Origin: Saturnia japonica
Taxonomy: Eukaryota > Arthropoda > Insecta > Lepidoptera > Saturniidae
Length of the DNA: 64,000 nt
Assembly: GCA_033032175.1 (NCBI GenBank)
Contig: CM065318.1
Coordinates: forward strand, 6,138,001-6,202,000
Direction: 5' to 3'
Position numbers and translations under genes: made by a program. Under the pieces are notes generated by a model. The model ran no database searches. It was not told where the DNA came from and worked only from the letters and a program-made list of their open reading frames with translations. Positions 36,501 through 45,643 of the stretch are shown here, piece by piece (the stretch's first letter is position 1; every line of letters begins with the position of its first letter).

Positions 36501-39500
36501 TATTAAATAGTTTTCATAATTAGTAAGGGAGTTTTTGGCGGGACCTTAATCTATCATGTGGTTTTCATTTTAATGCTTTACGTTATTTGGTGATATTGGT
36601 GGCATTTTGCTTGATATAATTTGGTTATCGTGCTCCAGCGAAGAGGATTAATTACAATAATACCGAAATAGGAGCATGAATTTTAAGTTGCCAGCAGCGT
36701 TTCTTAATTTCCGAAATATTCTATCTACGTGACATAGGTCTAATAATTGTAAAGACACACGTTGCCATTAAAGAAGAGGAACAAGAATGAGTAACGAAAA
36801 GTAAACCTATTATCAAATCAAGAAACTTCTGATTGCGTCTTATTATTAAAAAGCGTAAATAATTACATCAACAGTTTTAATCTTTAATCAAAATTGTATT
36901 TAACGTTCCCAGGCAAATTAACGATCATGGCGATTTAATATCTCATTCGCTTCGTCAAACTATATGCATATTGTACAGGCAAGTAATAATTGTATACTAA
37001 TGAAATGTGCGAACTAAAAGATCTTGATTCTTAAAAAAGTGTCGTTGAAAAGAAACTGCTTTTAGCCTTACTTTTCTTGTAAATAAATATGTTATATCTT
37101 ATACAATTTAGACAGTACTCTAAGAATAGCTATTTATTTGTTGTATTATGTTGTGTATTAGAGTTTTAATTTGTATGACATAAAATCGTTGAATTCTCAT
37201 TAAGGCACGACAAAATATGTTCCTTTTTAGTCAAATTTTTAATAATTTATACTTACGTCAGATAAACACGGTAGAATTTCTTTCACGATTTCCAAAAGCG
37301 TGTCCACGTCTTCGGTCAATATCGAGAGCACTCTGAAATCATGCACCATGTTAGAATGCTATTTATAGACAAAAGTATAATATTCATCGAAAAATCACAA
37401 CACAATATTAAATTTATAACAAATCAACGGTCAGGGAGGTCTGTATGCCGGATTAAAAACTTGCATTTGCAGTGATGGCAATGATACTAGATATTAGCAT
37501 AAATCGTATTCGGAGATGCAGAAATATTCCGACACGGAATTAAACATGGAGTAAAAGGAATATTTAAGAGTACACGATTCAGTTAATGAGCTTAAATACC
37601 GGAACCTGTAGGTGAAGTGATAACAATAGGCGAGCAGAGTGCATCGTGCGTCGTCCCGCGGACTGTGCTAATGAGGACGGGATATCGAGACGCGGAATAA
37701 ACCTTCACGTGTTAATGGTATCTCAAACGTGCTCCGACACCTGACTGTTGACGAGTATATAAAGAGACTGGTGGTTTATAAAGATTTCAGAGTAGATGAT
37801 GTTGCGATATAGTTTACCGTTCGGGGCCGGGGCAATCTGGGACTGTTATAGAGGCTTTGTACTGCGTGGCGGGGCGGCGGGTGCGGAGCGGCGGCGTGTC
37901 CGGAGGGCGGGACCGGCAACCAAGACTCGCTGTAGCCGCGCCGCGCGACTCCACTGCGTCGCCAGGACGCCTTGCACCATCTCTGATCGGCTCAGCTGAT
38001 CAGACATGGTCCAAGGCGTAGGCTCGAGTGGAGGCGCGCGGAGCCATGAGCTACGGGCCACGGGGGCGTCTCAGGGGCGCTAAAGACCTGCAACTGGCTG
38101 CCGGGGAGTTATTTTGCCTACAGCCTACGGACTGGCCGCTGGGGCGATTATTAACTCTTCTGTGTATTATCGTTCTCATTTTCCCCTTTTATGGCTGAAT
38201 TAGCGTGAGTTTTACATACAGAAGAAACGGGTCTGGTACACAGTATAGTTACATAGAAATTATTACGAGATTGACTGACGAACCTGTGATGAGAAAAGGT
38301 TAAAAGCAAGTTAAATTCATTTTAAAATAATCATTAAAAAAATTATACTCAACGTGAAAAACTGTTAGAACTAAACAATAAAATAATCTTTTTAACAACT
38401 TCAAAATATATCATTTATAACTAATTACACAGTGAATACACAAATTGATAATTCAATGTTCATGACGTAAATTGAATATACATTATTACTTACTGTTATC
38501 GAGTAAACTATCTACAGCAGTAAATTTATTACGTTTCCTACCGTTTTTAAGTGTATTTAAATTGTTATACTGACCTGATTCCTTAATTTTGATATATTAG
38601 TGCCACCCTTTCCGATAATTGATCCGGCCACCTGACGAAAATATATTTAATATATTAGATGCAAATTATTTAACACTCAATTACTTTACATATCAATTTT
38701 TGTAGAGTATTTTATATAAAATTTAAAAAAAATGAACGGAGAACTGAATCACAAACATCGATTATTTTATGGATCATAGTCGTATTTTTATTAAGTATAA
38801 AACAAAAATTACAAATAATACTTATTAGATACCATTTGTTGAATAAAATTATAAGGTTTGAAAGAGAGAAACTGATTTACTTAAAAATTATACTATTCCG
38901 ATGTACTTAGTATATTTTGAATGCATATTTCATTAGTACACATTTCTTTGCTGTTTATTAAGGGGCCGATTGTTCAATCGTCAGATTACTTTATTTGAGG
39001 AATATTTCTAACTGTTTGACGGATAAAAATGGAAAACCTATCAAAATTTGAAAATCATTCCTAACAAAGTTATCAGTTGATTGAAAACTCGACCCCAAGT
39101 CAAATACTGACATATCGCTCATGAGAAACAACGTTATGACGCTGTTACACTAATTTCTGCTTGTTTGAGTGCAAAGAACAAGTTGGCCCATAGGTTGAGA
39201 GATTAGCTAGTCCGACCAAGGGCTCACTAGAACCACGCTGAATCGACCTCCGTAATAAATATTTCGCAAGGGCAAAGGGATAGCGCAAATCGCTGAACAT
39301 TTGCTTCAAAACGGTAAATTCATATTATGTAACAAACATAATCCGAGTTTGCCATAGCGAAGCATTTATTTAACAACTTGCGAAATACGTAATTATGGTC
39401 GATCAGCAAATAATCGGTATCTGTATTCAGTTTATTAATGTCTTTTATCTTGCCCTAGGAAATACCTAGTAATACCTAGTGTTACGAAAGTGAAGTGACT

Positions 39501-39593
39501 TACCTTGCTAGGTATTAGGAAAGTGACTTCATCGTCAGTCTGACGCTGTCGCTTCTGCGAGGGACCATCGTCATTATACGCGTCACGCTTCAT
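21486..39593 (-). CDS. bl: hnRNP K (bancal/Hrb57A), complete, nine exons, 389 residues
   Basis: Nine exons (39593-39504, 38631-38575, 37861-37818, 37332-37257, 36499-36386, 27795-27667, 27240-26794, 24089-23920, 21528-21486) join with GT-AG ends and matching phases to 1,170 nt. The protein is a poly(C)-binding RNA/DNA-binding regulator of transcription, splicing and mRNA use. A basic N-terminus (QKRQR) precedes KH1 (about 23-89, GKGG loop at 37-40) and KH2 (about 102-168, GKAG at 116-119). A Gly/Pro/Arg-rich linker (about 175-305; RGPPPRGPP, then GGF and RGG-like boxes) separates these from KH3 (about 310-376, GKAG at 326-329). The tail is [13 protein letters not shown]. All three GXXG loops are intact. 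The length and K-homology layout match insect hnRNP K. The ATG at 39593 is preceded by a possible 5' UTR acceptor (tatatag/attgaag). I see no defect. Confidence 0.95.
21529..23919 (-). other. bl: hnRNP K intron 8 (2.4 kb)
   Basis: The intron contains the Harbinger-like element at 22301-22832 and a GC-rich, coding-like scrap at about 22050-22130. The rest is AT-rich without features. Confidence 0.55.
22301..22832. mobile_element. PIF/Harbinger-like non-autonomous element, 532 bp
   Basis: The ends read ggggctgttcataaaatacg (22301) and, reversed, gtggccggtcataaaatacg (22832). They are inverted repeats that stay matched for about 7 bp more inside. A TAA flanks each end (22298-22300, 22833-22835), fitting the 3-bp TWA target of PIF/Harbinger or ISL2EU elements. 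The interior carries gggggagaagtgg-type motifs and no transposase. Confidence 0.65.
23920..24089 (-). CDS. bl: hnRNP K exon 8 (KH3)
   Basis: The exon has 56 codons plus two bases: [20 protein letters not shown], then [20 protein letters not shown] and QMAQYLLQQ. This is the most conserved hnRNP K domain. The acceptor is catttcag; the donor is ag/GTAACC. Confidence 0.95.
24780..25420. promoter_or_regulatory. GC-rich promoter-like block, possible solo LTR
   Basis: On + a TATA-like tataaaaag (24882-24890) precedes a 7-bp tandem repeat. On - the CpG-dense 25160-25400 stretch has a ccaat motif. Both suggest promoter-like DNA, either a retroelement LTR or an internal promoter of hnRNP K. I could not define LTR ends or a target duplication. 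Confidence 0.25.
24936..24963. repeat. Tandem repeat, 4 x 7 bp
   Basis: The unit gactcaa is repeated four times without error. Confidence 0.9.
25959..26238. mobile_element. Short inverted-repeat element, about 280 bp
   Basis: gccacacgatgtgttgc (25959) faces gcaacacacagagc...cgtgtggc (26214-26238) in inverted orientation, with an 8-nt insertion in the right arm. A minus-strand frame covers most of it but looks incidental. There is no transposase, and the superfamily is unknown. Confidence 0.45.
26255..26325 (-). repeat. Repeat related to 12590-12805
   Basis: tagacatgggtaac, gcgccaact and ctgcaccgg occur in the same order as in the reverse complement of 12720-12805. Confidence 0.4.
26597..26716 (-). 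repeat. Interspersed repeat, family C
   Basis: A tgcacgcatatcacgcaa motif and a catctatcgtccatgcga motif are followed by the terminus gccgcgggcacagctagt. The same order of motifs occurs at 33296-33511. Confidence 0.6.
26794..27240 (-). CDS. bl: hnRNP K exon 7 (Gly/Pro/Arg-rich linker)
   Basis: The exon has 149 codons. It opens [20 protein letters not shown], runs through proline-rich repeats ([20 protein letters not shown]) and GGF/GGN repeats, and ends TQVTIPKD at the start of KH3. The donor is gat/GTTAGT. Such linkers carry SH3-binding and arginine-methylation sites in hnRNP K; here that is inference. Confidence 0.95.
27667..27795 (-). CDS. bl: hnRNP K exon 6 (second half of KH2)
   Basis: The exon has 43 codons, [20 protein letters not shown] then [10 protein letters not shown] to LVRQ. 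The acceptor is tttgtcgcag; the donor is caa/GTAAGT; phase 0 on both sides. Confidence 0.95.
28678..29146 (-). mobile_element. Interspersed repeat family A, copy 1
   Basis: The copy carries the family's ordered blocks (gaaattgaagtgtctg, gttccgggtaatctcc, accgattttgac, gtaaaccataagagata) and ends gccgcgggcacagctagt. About 500 bp; non-coding. Confidence 0.65.
32275..32510 (+). repeat. Interspersed repeat family B
   Basis: tttgtttgtttaaacacgct, then ctcagctagcctta, ctgctttacgcgcgtgcgc and taatgatacgtaaat. The same blocks occur in order at 43383-43575 and, inverted, at 53318-53550. Confidence 0.6.
33296..33511 (-). repeat. Interspersed repeat family C
   Basis: tgcgcgcgtatcacgcaa, then ttctatcgtccacgca, then gccgcgggcatagctagt. 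It matches 26597-26716 and 54076-54367. Confidence 0.55.
34355..34440. repeat. Partial copy of the short inverted-repeat element at 39252-39399
   Basis: tacgtatttcgtaagagcaa, then aaatcgctaaat and cttcgaaatgaccaattcat line up with 39258-39335. Confidence 0.45.
34866..35324 (+). mobile_element. Interspersed repeat family A, copy 2
   Basis: The copy begins actagctgtgcccgtggctt and ends acttcaattttattaattct. Its internal blocks match copies at 42689 and 54509 in order. Confidence 0.7.
35437..35560 (+). repeat. Repeat fragment shared with 44217
   Basis: ggttacaggctttataacta, then catgaatgttaagcaatctg and agtacggaaagtgagaa recur with changes at 44226-44340. Confidence 0.45.
36386..36499 (-). CDS. 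bl: hnRNP K exon 5 (first half of KH2)
   Basis: The exon has 38 codons. It includes [19 protein letters not shown] and AKIKELRE. The acceptor is tttaatag; the donor is gag/GTGAGT. Confidence 0.93.
37257..37332 (-). CDS. bl: hnRNP K exon 4 (end of KH1)
   Basis: One base completes the Arg codon, then [20 protein letters not shown] and PCLSD follow. The acceptor is gatttcag; the donor is gac/GTAAGT. Confidence 0.92.
37818..37861 (-). CDS. bl: hnRNP K exon 3, 44-nt micro-exon of KH1
   Basis: The exon encodes [14 protein letters not shown] plus two bases of an Arg codon. It matches the conserved VPDxxGPER strand of KH1. The acceptor is cgccacgcag after an extremely C-rich tract; the donor is cg/GTAAAC. 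Because 44 is not a multiple of three, skipping would shift the frame. Confidence 0.9.
38575..38631 (-). CDS. bl: hnRNP K exon 2 (KH1 GXXG loop)
   Basis: The exon has 19 codons, [19 protein letters not shown], between ttttcgtcag and cag/GTCAGT. This is the RNA-binding loop of KH1. Confidence 0.92.
38962..39096. mobile_element. Short MITE, 135 bp
   Basis: The ends ggggccgattgttcaatc (38962) and, reversed, ggggtcgagttttcaatc (39096) are inverted repeats that continue as gtcagatta / aactgataa. Non-coding; it lies in intron 1 of hnRNP K. Confidence 0.6.
39252..39399. mobile_element. Short MITE, about 148 bp
   Basis: cgtaataaatatttcgcaag and, reversed, ataattacgtatttcgcaag are the two ends. A partial relative lies at 34355-34440. 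Confidence 0.5.
39504..39593 (-). CDS. bl: hnRNP K exon 1
   Basis: The exon has 30 codons from [17 protein letters not shown] to FLIPSK, covering the N-terminus and KH1 beta-1. The donor is aag/GTAAGT; phase 0. Confidence 0.92.
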
Positions 39594-39924
39594 TCTTCAA
39601 TCTATATACAAGAATATTATATATTTATACATAAATATAGTACTGATTTGCTCATTTAGAAAAGAAAAGAAAAGGGACACATCGACCAGTATGCATATTT
39701 ACACGAATCATTTCGAGCTACTTTCGACCCCTCCATAAGTTAAAAATTATTCGACCTTCGCACTTGATATTAGTAAACCTACCTTGAACACCTTTTACCA
39801 CCAAGTAGCATTTTCATCACTGCCTGATTGACTTACTCATGAAAACCCGAGACCACTTCTAGGCGACTTGAAATTTGGCATCCGGGTAGATCATTATGCA
39901 TATTATACAGAGGATACAAAGGCA

Positions 39925-40215
39925 AAAATAAAATTAATTGAAAAAAAGAACAATTTTAAACCAAATAATACGCTTAATGCGCATCAACTACAACGGTGGC
40001 TACATCCGCTCACCAATAGATGGCGATGTGACAAATTAAACGCGCTATCGTTGTTTTTCCCCGATTTATATGGGCATTGCAATATGGGCGAAAAACTTCC
40101 AAAAAAGAACAATTATTAATTGATTTTAAACTAAATAATACTAATACATAATTAGCATCAACTACAACGGCGTTTCCATCCGGCATCCGCTAACCAATAG
40201 ATGACGTTGTGTACA
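39925..40215. repeat. Direct duplication, spacing 174 bp, 5' of hnRNP K
   Basis: catcaactacaacgg occurs at 39982 and 40156. In each copy it is preceded by ttttaaac(c/t)aaataata and followed by catccgct(c/a)accaatagatg. The block sits 0.3-0.6 kb upstream of the hnRNP K start codon. Confidence 0.6.
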
Positions 40216-41520
40216 GTAGTGATTGTAAAAAGTGCCAAAATCGATAGAAACGACGTTCGGGATAGGCGTTGTCAGGTTGTCACCGATAAAAGAGCTGAGA
40301 TATAACAGGTGACAACTTCCATTGCAGTTCCTTTAATTAAGGTTGTAGGAATGTACATTCTTTAAATTCATTTACAAAACAATTTGTTACTTTCTTTGAT
40401 GTGGGACTGCTAAATTGGCAAGTTATAATCATCAATCAATTAAGTGTTTATCGCGATCTAGCTAAGTAAAAGTGCCGTATCACACCTAAAAGTGTTACGG
40501 CAAAAGTTAACCTTATGATTTCATAAGCATATAGCTTACATAACAAGATAATGTTATCATTGTTTACAGTTACAGGGAACATTATAATATAACACTGATC
40601 TACCAGTAGATTACAAATTCATTGCAAATTAATATTCATCGGATCGTATTTACAAGTAAAACAAGCCTTTATGAGTGAGTTCAAAGATCTGTATAAATTA
40701 AAACTCAGTTAGATGGTTAGTCGTCACTAACTGTAAAATATCAAATGCGGTATGGATTTGTGACAGAAAGTTTGAAACAGAGAGGGATGAGGTTACGAAG
40801 AAGTTATGATAGCAGAAACAAAAAAAACTTGAGCTGGACTTTGAAAAGGGAATTTGTGACGTCACGGCGCGGCGCGGCGGCACGCGGTCCCAGATTCGCC
40901 CTTTATCGATATCCCATAAAACTTACCCACGATTTGGTTACACGGCAACATACAACGGGAGGAAATTCACATAAGTATTTTTATTAGGCTTACGTTCAGT
41001 AGAATCCAATCAGTCAATAAGTTTTTTACAACCTAAGTTTTACGATCTTCGGAGTAATTACAAACACGTAGGTCGGCCTTTAGATAACAAACTCATTTTT
41101 TTATTTCGCGACATGCATTTTGTTAATACGATAAATATAAAAAGTATTCAAAGTTTTATGTTGTGGAGATTCAACAATTCCTACAAACATGACAAATTTA
41201 ATAGGATAATAATAATATTCTTGCAATTTGTTATTAGGACAAGTATAAAATATCTTCACAGTTTCTCATCAAATTCCTAGAAACATGACAAATCGAATAA
41301 GATAATGCTGTGTTCATGAAAATTACATCTACTTTTGCTGTTATACATATCCGTCTAGACGCCATGTAGTCTGATTTTGATGGCTTTAGCATATTATACA
41401 ATTAAGTCATGTAAGATAAATATTCTTACTGTATTATTAGAAAGCGTTGCATATAAATTAAAAATAGATTTATATGAATCAAAATATTACGTTAATCCAA
41501 TTATTACTTTAAAATAGCAG
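40216..41520. other. Intergenic DNA
   Basis: Short GC-rich patches occur (40860-40890). No gene, element or RNA is supported. Confidence 0.4.
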
Positions 41521-41745
41521 GCCCCGGCAGACGTGACCACAGCGCCACCATCTGATCATGACATAATTAATGTATAAACCATCATCTTTATAAAACAAAT
41601 ATATGTATTTAGTAAAAATGAGCTGAATCGGTCAAGTCGTGCACAAGTTATAGAATCACTGACAGATGCACACAACATTTTTATATAAAAGATAACTAGC
41701 GACCCGCCTAAGCTTCGTACGGTTACAATTTATAATATTTTTGCA
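41521..41745 (+). repeat. Repeat fragment (ctagcgacccgccta type)
   Basis: gagctgaatcggtcaagtcg is followed by aactagcgacccgcctaag. From memory of the pattern, such motifs are common in moth and butterfly genomes. No ends are defined. Confidence 0.35.
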
Positions 41746-41823
41746 GTAATTTACATACAGTATTTTATGTCTAAAAAAGCCTGATTTAGAGTTTATCGCT
41801 TTAATATTAATAGTTAACAGCTT

Positions 41824-42180
41824 TATTAGCCTAGTGGTCCTAAACGCGACTGCTATGCTCGAGGTTCGATTCCCAGGTTGCGCAAAGTGTTATACTGGGG
41901 ATTTTCTATGAAATTTTCAGTAGCAGCTTGGAGTTTGACTTTGTGCCCGATTAATGGCAATAGGCTCTTCGCGAGACCTACAACATACCCAGCGAACTAT
42001 AGGTATACACCTCTGCCCTAACACTTCAGGTCGGGTATATAGGCGTGATGGTATGTTATATAACTTCCATATTTACGAATAGTGCGCTTAGCCCACGCCG
42101 CGCAATTCATCATAGGTGGAAAGTGCCGGCCAACCGACCGCGACCGGTTTAGCTGAGAGGGATTTGTTAGATCGCGCGTA
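41824..42180 (+). mobile_element. tRNA-derived SINE
   Basis: Box A is tagcctagtgg (41827-41837). Box B is a perfect ggttcgattcc (41863-41873). The 26-nt spacing between them is too short for a canonical tRNA and no acceptor stem closes, so this is a SINE head, not a tRNA gene. A tRNA-unrelated body of about 300 bp follows. Confidence 0.7.
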
Positions 42181-42688
42181 ATTTTGAATTCGTGATATAT
42201 CTTCTATGGTATTAATTTAAATGGAAAACTGTAAAGGACAATTTTAATCTACATTAAATGACCAAGTTAAATAATAATTATCTGGATAAAGATTAATACT
42301 GAATTGGCAAATAACAATATTTTTAATTATTATGTTAAAGATAAAAATGGTTACTGTGAGTCAACCTTAGGAGATAGACATATATAATCGCGAACTTTTC
42401 TCTAGGCTTTTTGAAGAACTACAATTCTTTAGAACATTATTTTGATGTAACTCATAAGATTTAGCCAGCGTAAGTTATGTAAGCGCCCGAAAATAATTTT
42501 TAGACCATTTCATTAGAAATAATTGAATTTTCTATACTATACAAACACTTAATTGGAATGTATTGTATAAATAAACCTTCCGTAAATAAATTCTAAATTG
42601 TAGTGAAAATCGCAGTAAAATCCGTTGCGTAGTTTAAAAGACCTAAGCGTCTATTGGGATATACAGCAGGAAGCGACTTTTATTTTAT

Positions 42689-43219
42689 ACTAGCTGTGCC
42701 CGTGGCTTCGCTCACGTGGACTACAGAATGCCCGATGCGAATCTTGCTCCCCGCTCCCGGCTATTTAAAAGACAAAAATGCTTATTGTTGGCGTTCCTCA
42801 AAAAGATAGATGTATACTCTCACGGACTTTTTTGTAGGTCTTTTTAATGCCTATAATTTGTAGTACATTTAATATGCTCTATCTCTTATGGTTTACTCAG
42901 CATAAGCCATTTAAGCGCCCGAATTGATTCACCATGACCAGTTTTTTTTATTTGTGCGGAACACTAATATTTTTCTAAAATAAAAGTATTCTATGTTACT
43001 CCCTATAAATTCAGCTTTCTACCAGTGAAAATCCCGTCAAAATCGGTTCAACCGTTTCGGAGATTACCCGGAACAAACAGACAGACTGACATACCAAAAT
43101 TTAAAAAATGGGTGTTTTGTTATAGCTTCGAGTTATAGGTATCGAATATACATTCATATGCATTTAGTGAAAAACTGTTATTTTGACATTACAAACAGAT
43201 ACTTCAATTTTATTAATTT
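42689..43219 (+). mobile_element. Interspersed repeat family A, copy 3
   Basis: The copy starts actagctgtgcccgtggctt and ends ttcaattttattaattt. A second terminus in the opposite orientation (gagcacagctag, 43318-43354) lies just downstream, making an inverted pair. Confidence 0.7.
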
Positions 43220-43382
43220 CAAGAGACAAAGTTCGAGTTTTGCAAACTATTGCAGAAACCATTAAGGCGCGGCGCGCCGTGCTGGAAATGCTAATGGAAT
43301 TCAATCGACAGCATTTTGTAGTCCACGTGAGCGAAGCCGCGAGCACAGCTAGTTATTGTAATATAATAATTTAGAGGAGGCT

Positions 43383-43575
43383 TTTGTTTGTTTGTTTAAA
43401 CACACTAATCTCTGAAACTACCATTGAAATTCTAACTTTATCCTAACATGATTTAGCTACATTTCTCAGCTAGCCTTAAATATTGATTTTGGTTAAGTAA
43501 GTCGGAAGTGAAAGAACTCCCGAACTGCTTTATCCGCGTGCACTCGCGTAATGATTAATGATACGTAAATACATG
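43383..43575 (+). repeat. Interspersed repeat family B
   Basis: tttgtttgtttaaacacact, then ctcagctagcctta, gaactgctttatccgcgtgc and taatgatacgtaaatac. Confidence 0.6.
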
Positions 43576-45169
43576 GTACAAAGACTAAGTTGGAATAAGT
43601 ACATTCGTATCACAGTATCGGGGCCGATGTCGCCAAAATCAAACAGACAAAACGTACAACTACTAATAAAACACCAATCAGAGATCAAAAGTAATATTAA
43701 TCCAAAAGGAGTTAAGTTACCTAAAATATATATTCAAAATAAAACTCTCTTGCTTCAAGATATGGCTTAATTTATTTTATATACAATCACTAGAGCTTTT
43801 TTATTCGAAACTCCCAACAGTATTTGAATACGCGGCAAGTACCAATACTCGACGTTAGATGTCGCTATAAAACATGTAACTCAATAAAGATCTAGTTGCT
43901 TTGTATTACGGTTGTTATTTGTGAAGAAGCTATAAAGTGTATGTATGCTATTTGAATAGGGATGTAGCGACATTTTGTTACGAGAATTACTTACGATGAT
44001 TTACTTTGGTCATAATATTCGTTTTCATATTAATGATTTTTTTAAGATTTTTTACAATATTTTGTCAGTAAAAGTAGAGACAAAATAGATTTGCGGTATA
44101 AATAAATGTTGGTATCTATACAATTAATAAAATAGAAGTGCTGTTTGTAATGGCAAAATAACAGCTTTTTACTAAATGCATATGTGGCATACGTACACTT
44201 TTTTTAAATTCTATAACCCATTTATTGAAGAAGGGTATGGGCTATATAACTTCACGCTAAGACTCAAGCGGATTAGTACACATGAATGTCAAGCAATCTG
44301 GAAAGCTTTAAGCAAGTACGGGAAGTGAGAACAATTACGATTGGCTACACGGGTTTTGCCGGTGCGGTGTTTGTCAGATAAAATTAATACGTGTGAAACC
44401 GTGGGGCACAGCTAATTTACAATATTCTAGTCTCACAAAAAAAACAATAACTACGTGTATCGACAAAGCGCAGACACTCGCTACTGGAGTTCGACCGACT
44501 TGATCCGAGATCTCTTACATATATGCGTTTATTTGTCTGCGTACGCCGCCTTTATCGCTCGTTGCAAGTTGCAAGGAGCTGGCTTTCTTTACCTATCTAT
44601 ATTGTGTTTAAAACGCTGAAAAATGTATATTACGTTTATCGAATACTATTGGTAACGAACGACTCTTAAAGTCAAACAATGATTATTCTAAGTTTCTTTT
44701 CAAAAATTAAATTTTTGTCTAGTGAAATTGTAATTGCTTTCTCGGGGTAGAACTGTTAAAAATAACAATGATGAAAAACTATGTACTTGAAATAAGAATA
44801 TATTTGTTCTGTATTATACAATGTAATTTTTACAAAATATTATTTAACTTACAGGGTGTTCTATAGAACAACATATTGTGTCATTATTATATTGACGATT
44901 ATAGCATGACTATTCGAAAAGTGTACCGCGTCAGCAGGTGAATGAGGTCAGTGACTCTCTCACACCTGTGCTACACTCCGTTGATCTATTCGCTAATATT
45001 ATGTACCAAAGAGTATAAATACATACTACAACATTCTGTGGTGGCAACCATGAAGCGCTTGAACTTTTTTAAATTTCCAATCTCTTTACTTTTGAATTGA
45101 TCTTCATTGTATCCACTTTGATTTAAACCTACATATAGTCATATACGTACCATTTTCCAGGTCAATTAA
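43576..45169. other. Intergenic DNA with one repeat fragment
   Basis: 44217-44415 is the relative of 35437-35560 and ends ggggcacagctaat. The rest has no supported feature. Confidence 0.4.
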
Positions 45170-45643
45170 ATTGAATTGAAATTATAATGTCAAACAGATT
45201 TTTACTAAATGCATATAAAATTATGTACGATACCTTTAACAAAACCCCATTTTTAAAATTTTTATTTGTCTGTTTGTTCCGGGTAAGCTATCAACCGATT
45301 TTGACGGGACTTTTACTGGCAGAAAGCTGATTTTATAGGGAGTAACTTAGGCTACTTTTATTTTAGAAAAAGAATTAAGGTTCCGCGCAAATAAAAATAA
45401 AACTGCTCATGGTGAATTAATTCGGACGCTTAAATGGCATACGTTGAGTAAACCATAAGAGATATATTAAATTAATGTACTACATAATTGTATATATTTA
45501 AAACACCTACAAAAAAGTCATCGAGAGCATATGTTCGTCTTGTAAAGATTACTAACAATAAGCATGTTATCTTTAAAATAACCGGGAACAGGGGTAGCAC
45601 GATTCGCCCGTCTGTCTACATTCTGTATTCGATGCAAGTGCTA
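45170..45643 (-). mobile_element. Interspersed repeat family A, diverged copy 4
   Basis: gttccgggtaagctat, accgattttgacgggact, ggagtaacttaggctac and gagtaaaccataagagat appear in order, but the usual terminus is degraded to gcaagtgctagt. Confidence 0.6.

Noticed and set aside
37846..38061. Minus 71-codon frame beside hnRNP K exon 3
   Set aside because: It overlaps exon 3 in another frame and continues into the C-rich intron tract; the KH1 reading is the supported one.
39868..40119. 83-codon + frame upstream of hnRNP K
   Set aside because: It spans the duplicated block, is not kept in the second copy, and has no coding signature.
41824..41900. tRNA gene
   Set aside because: Boxes A and B are present, but no acceptor stem or anticodon arm folds and the boxes are too close; it is a SINE head.
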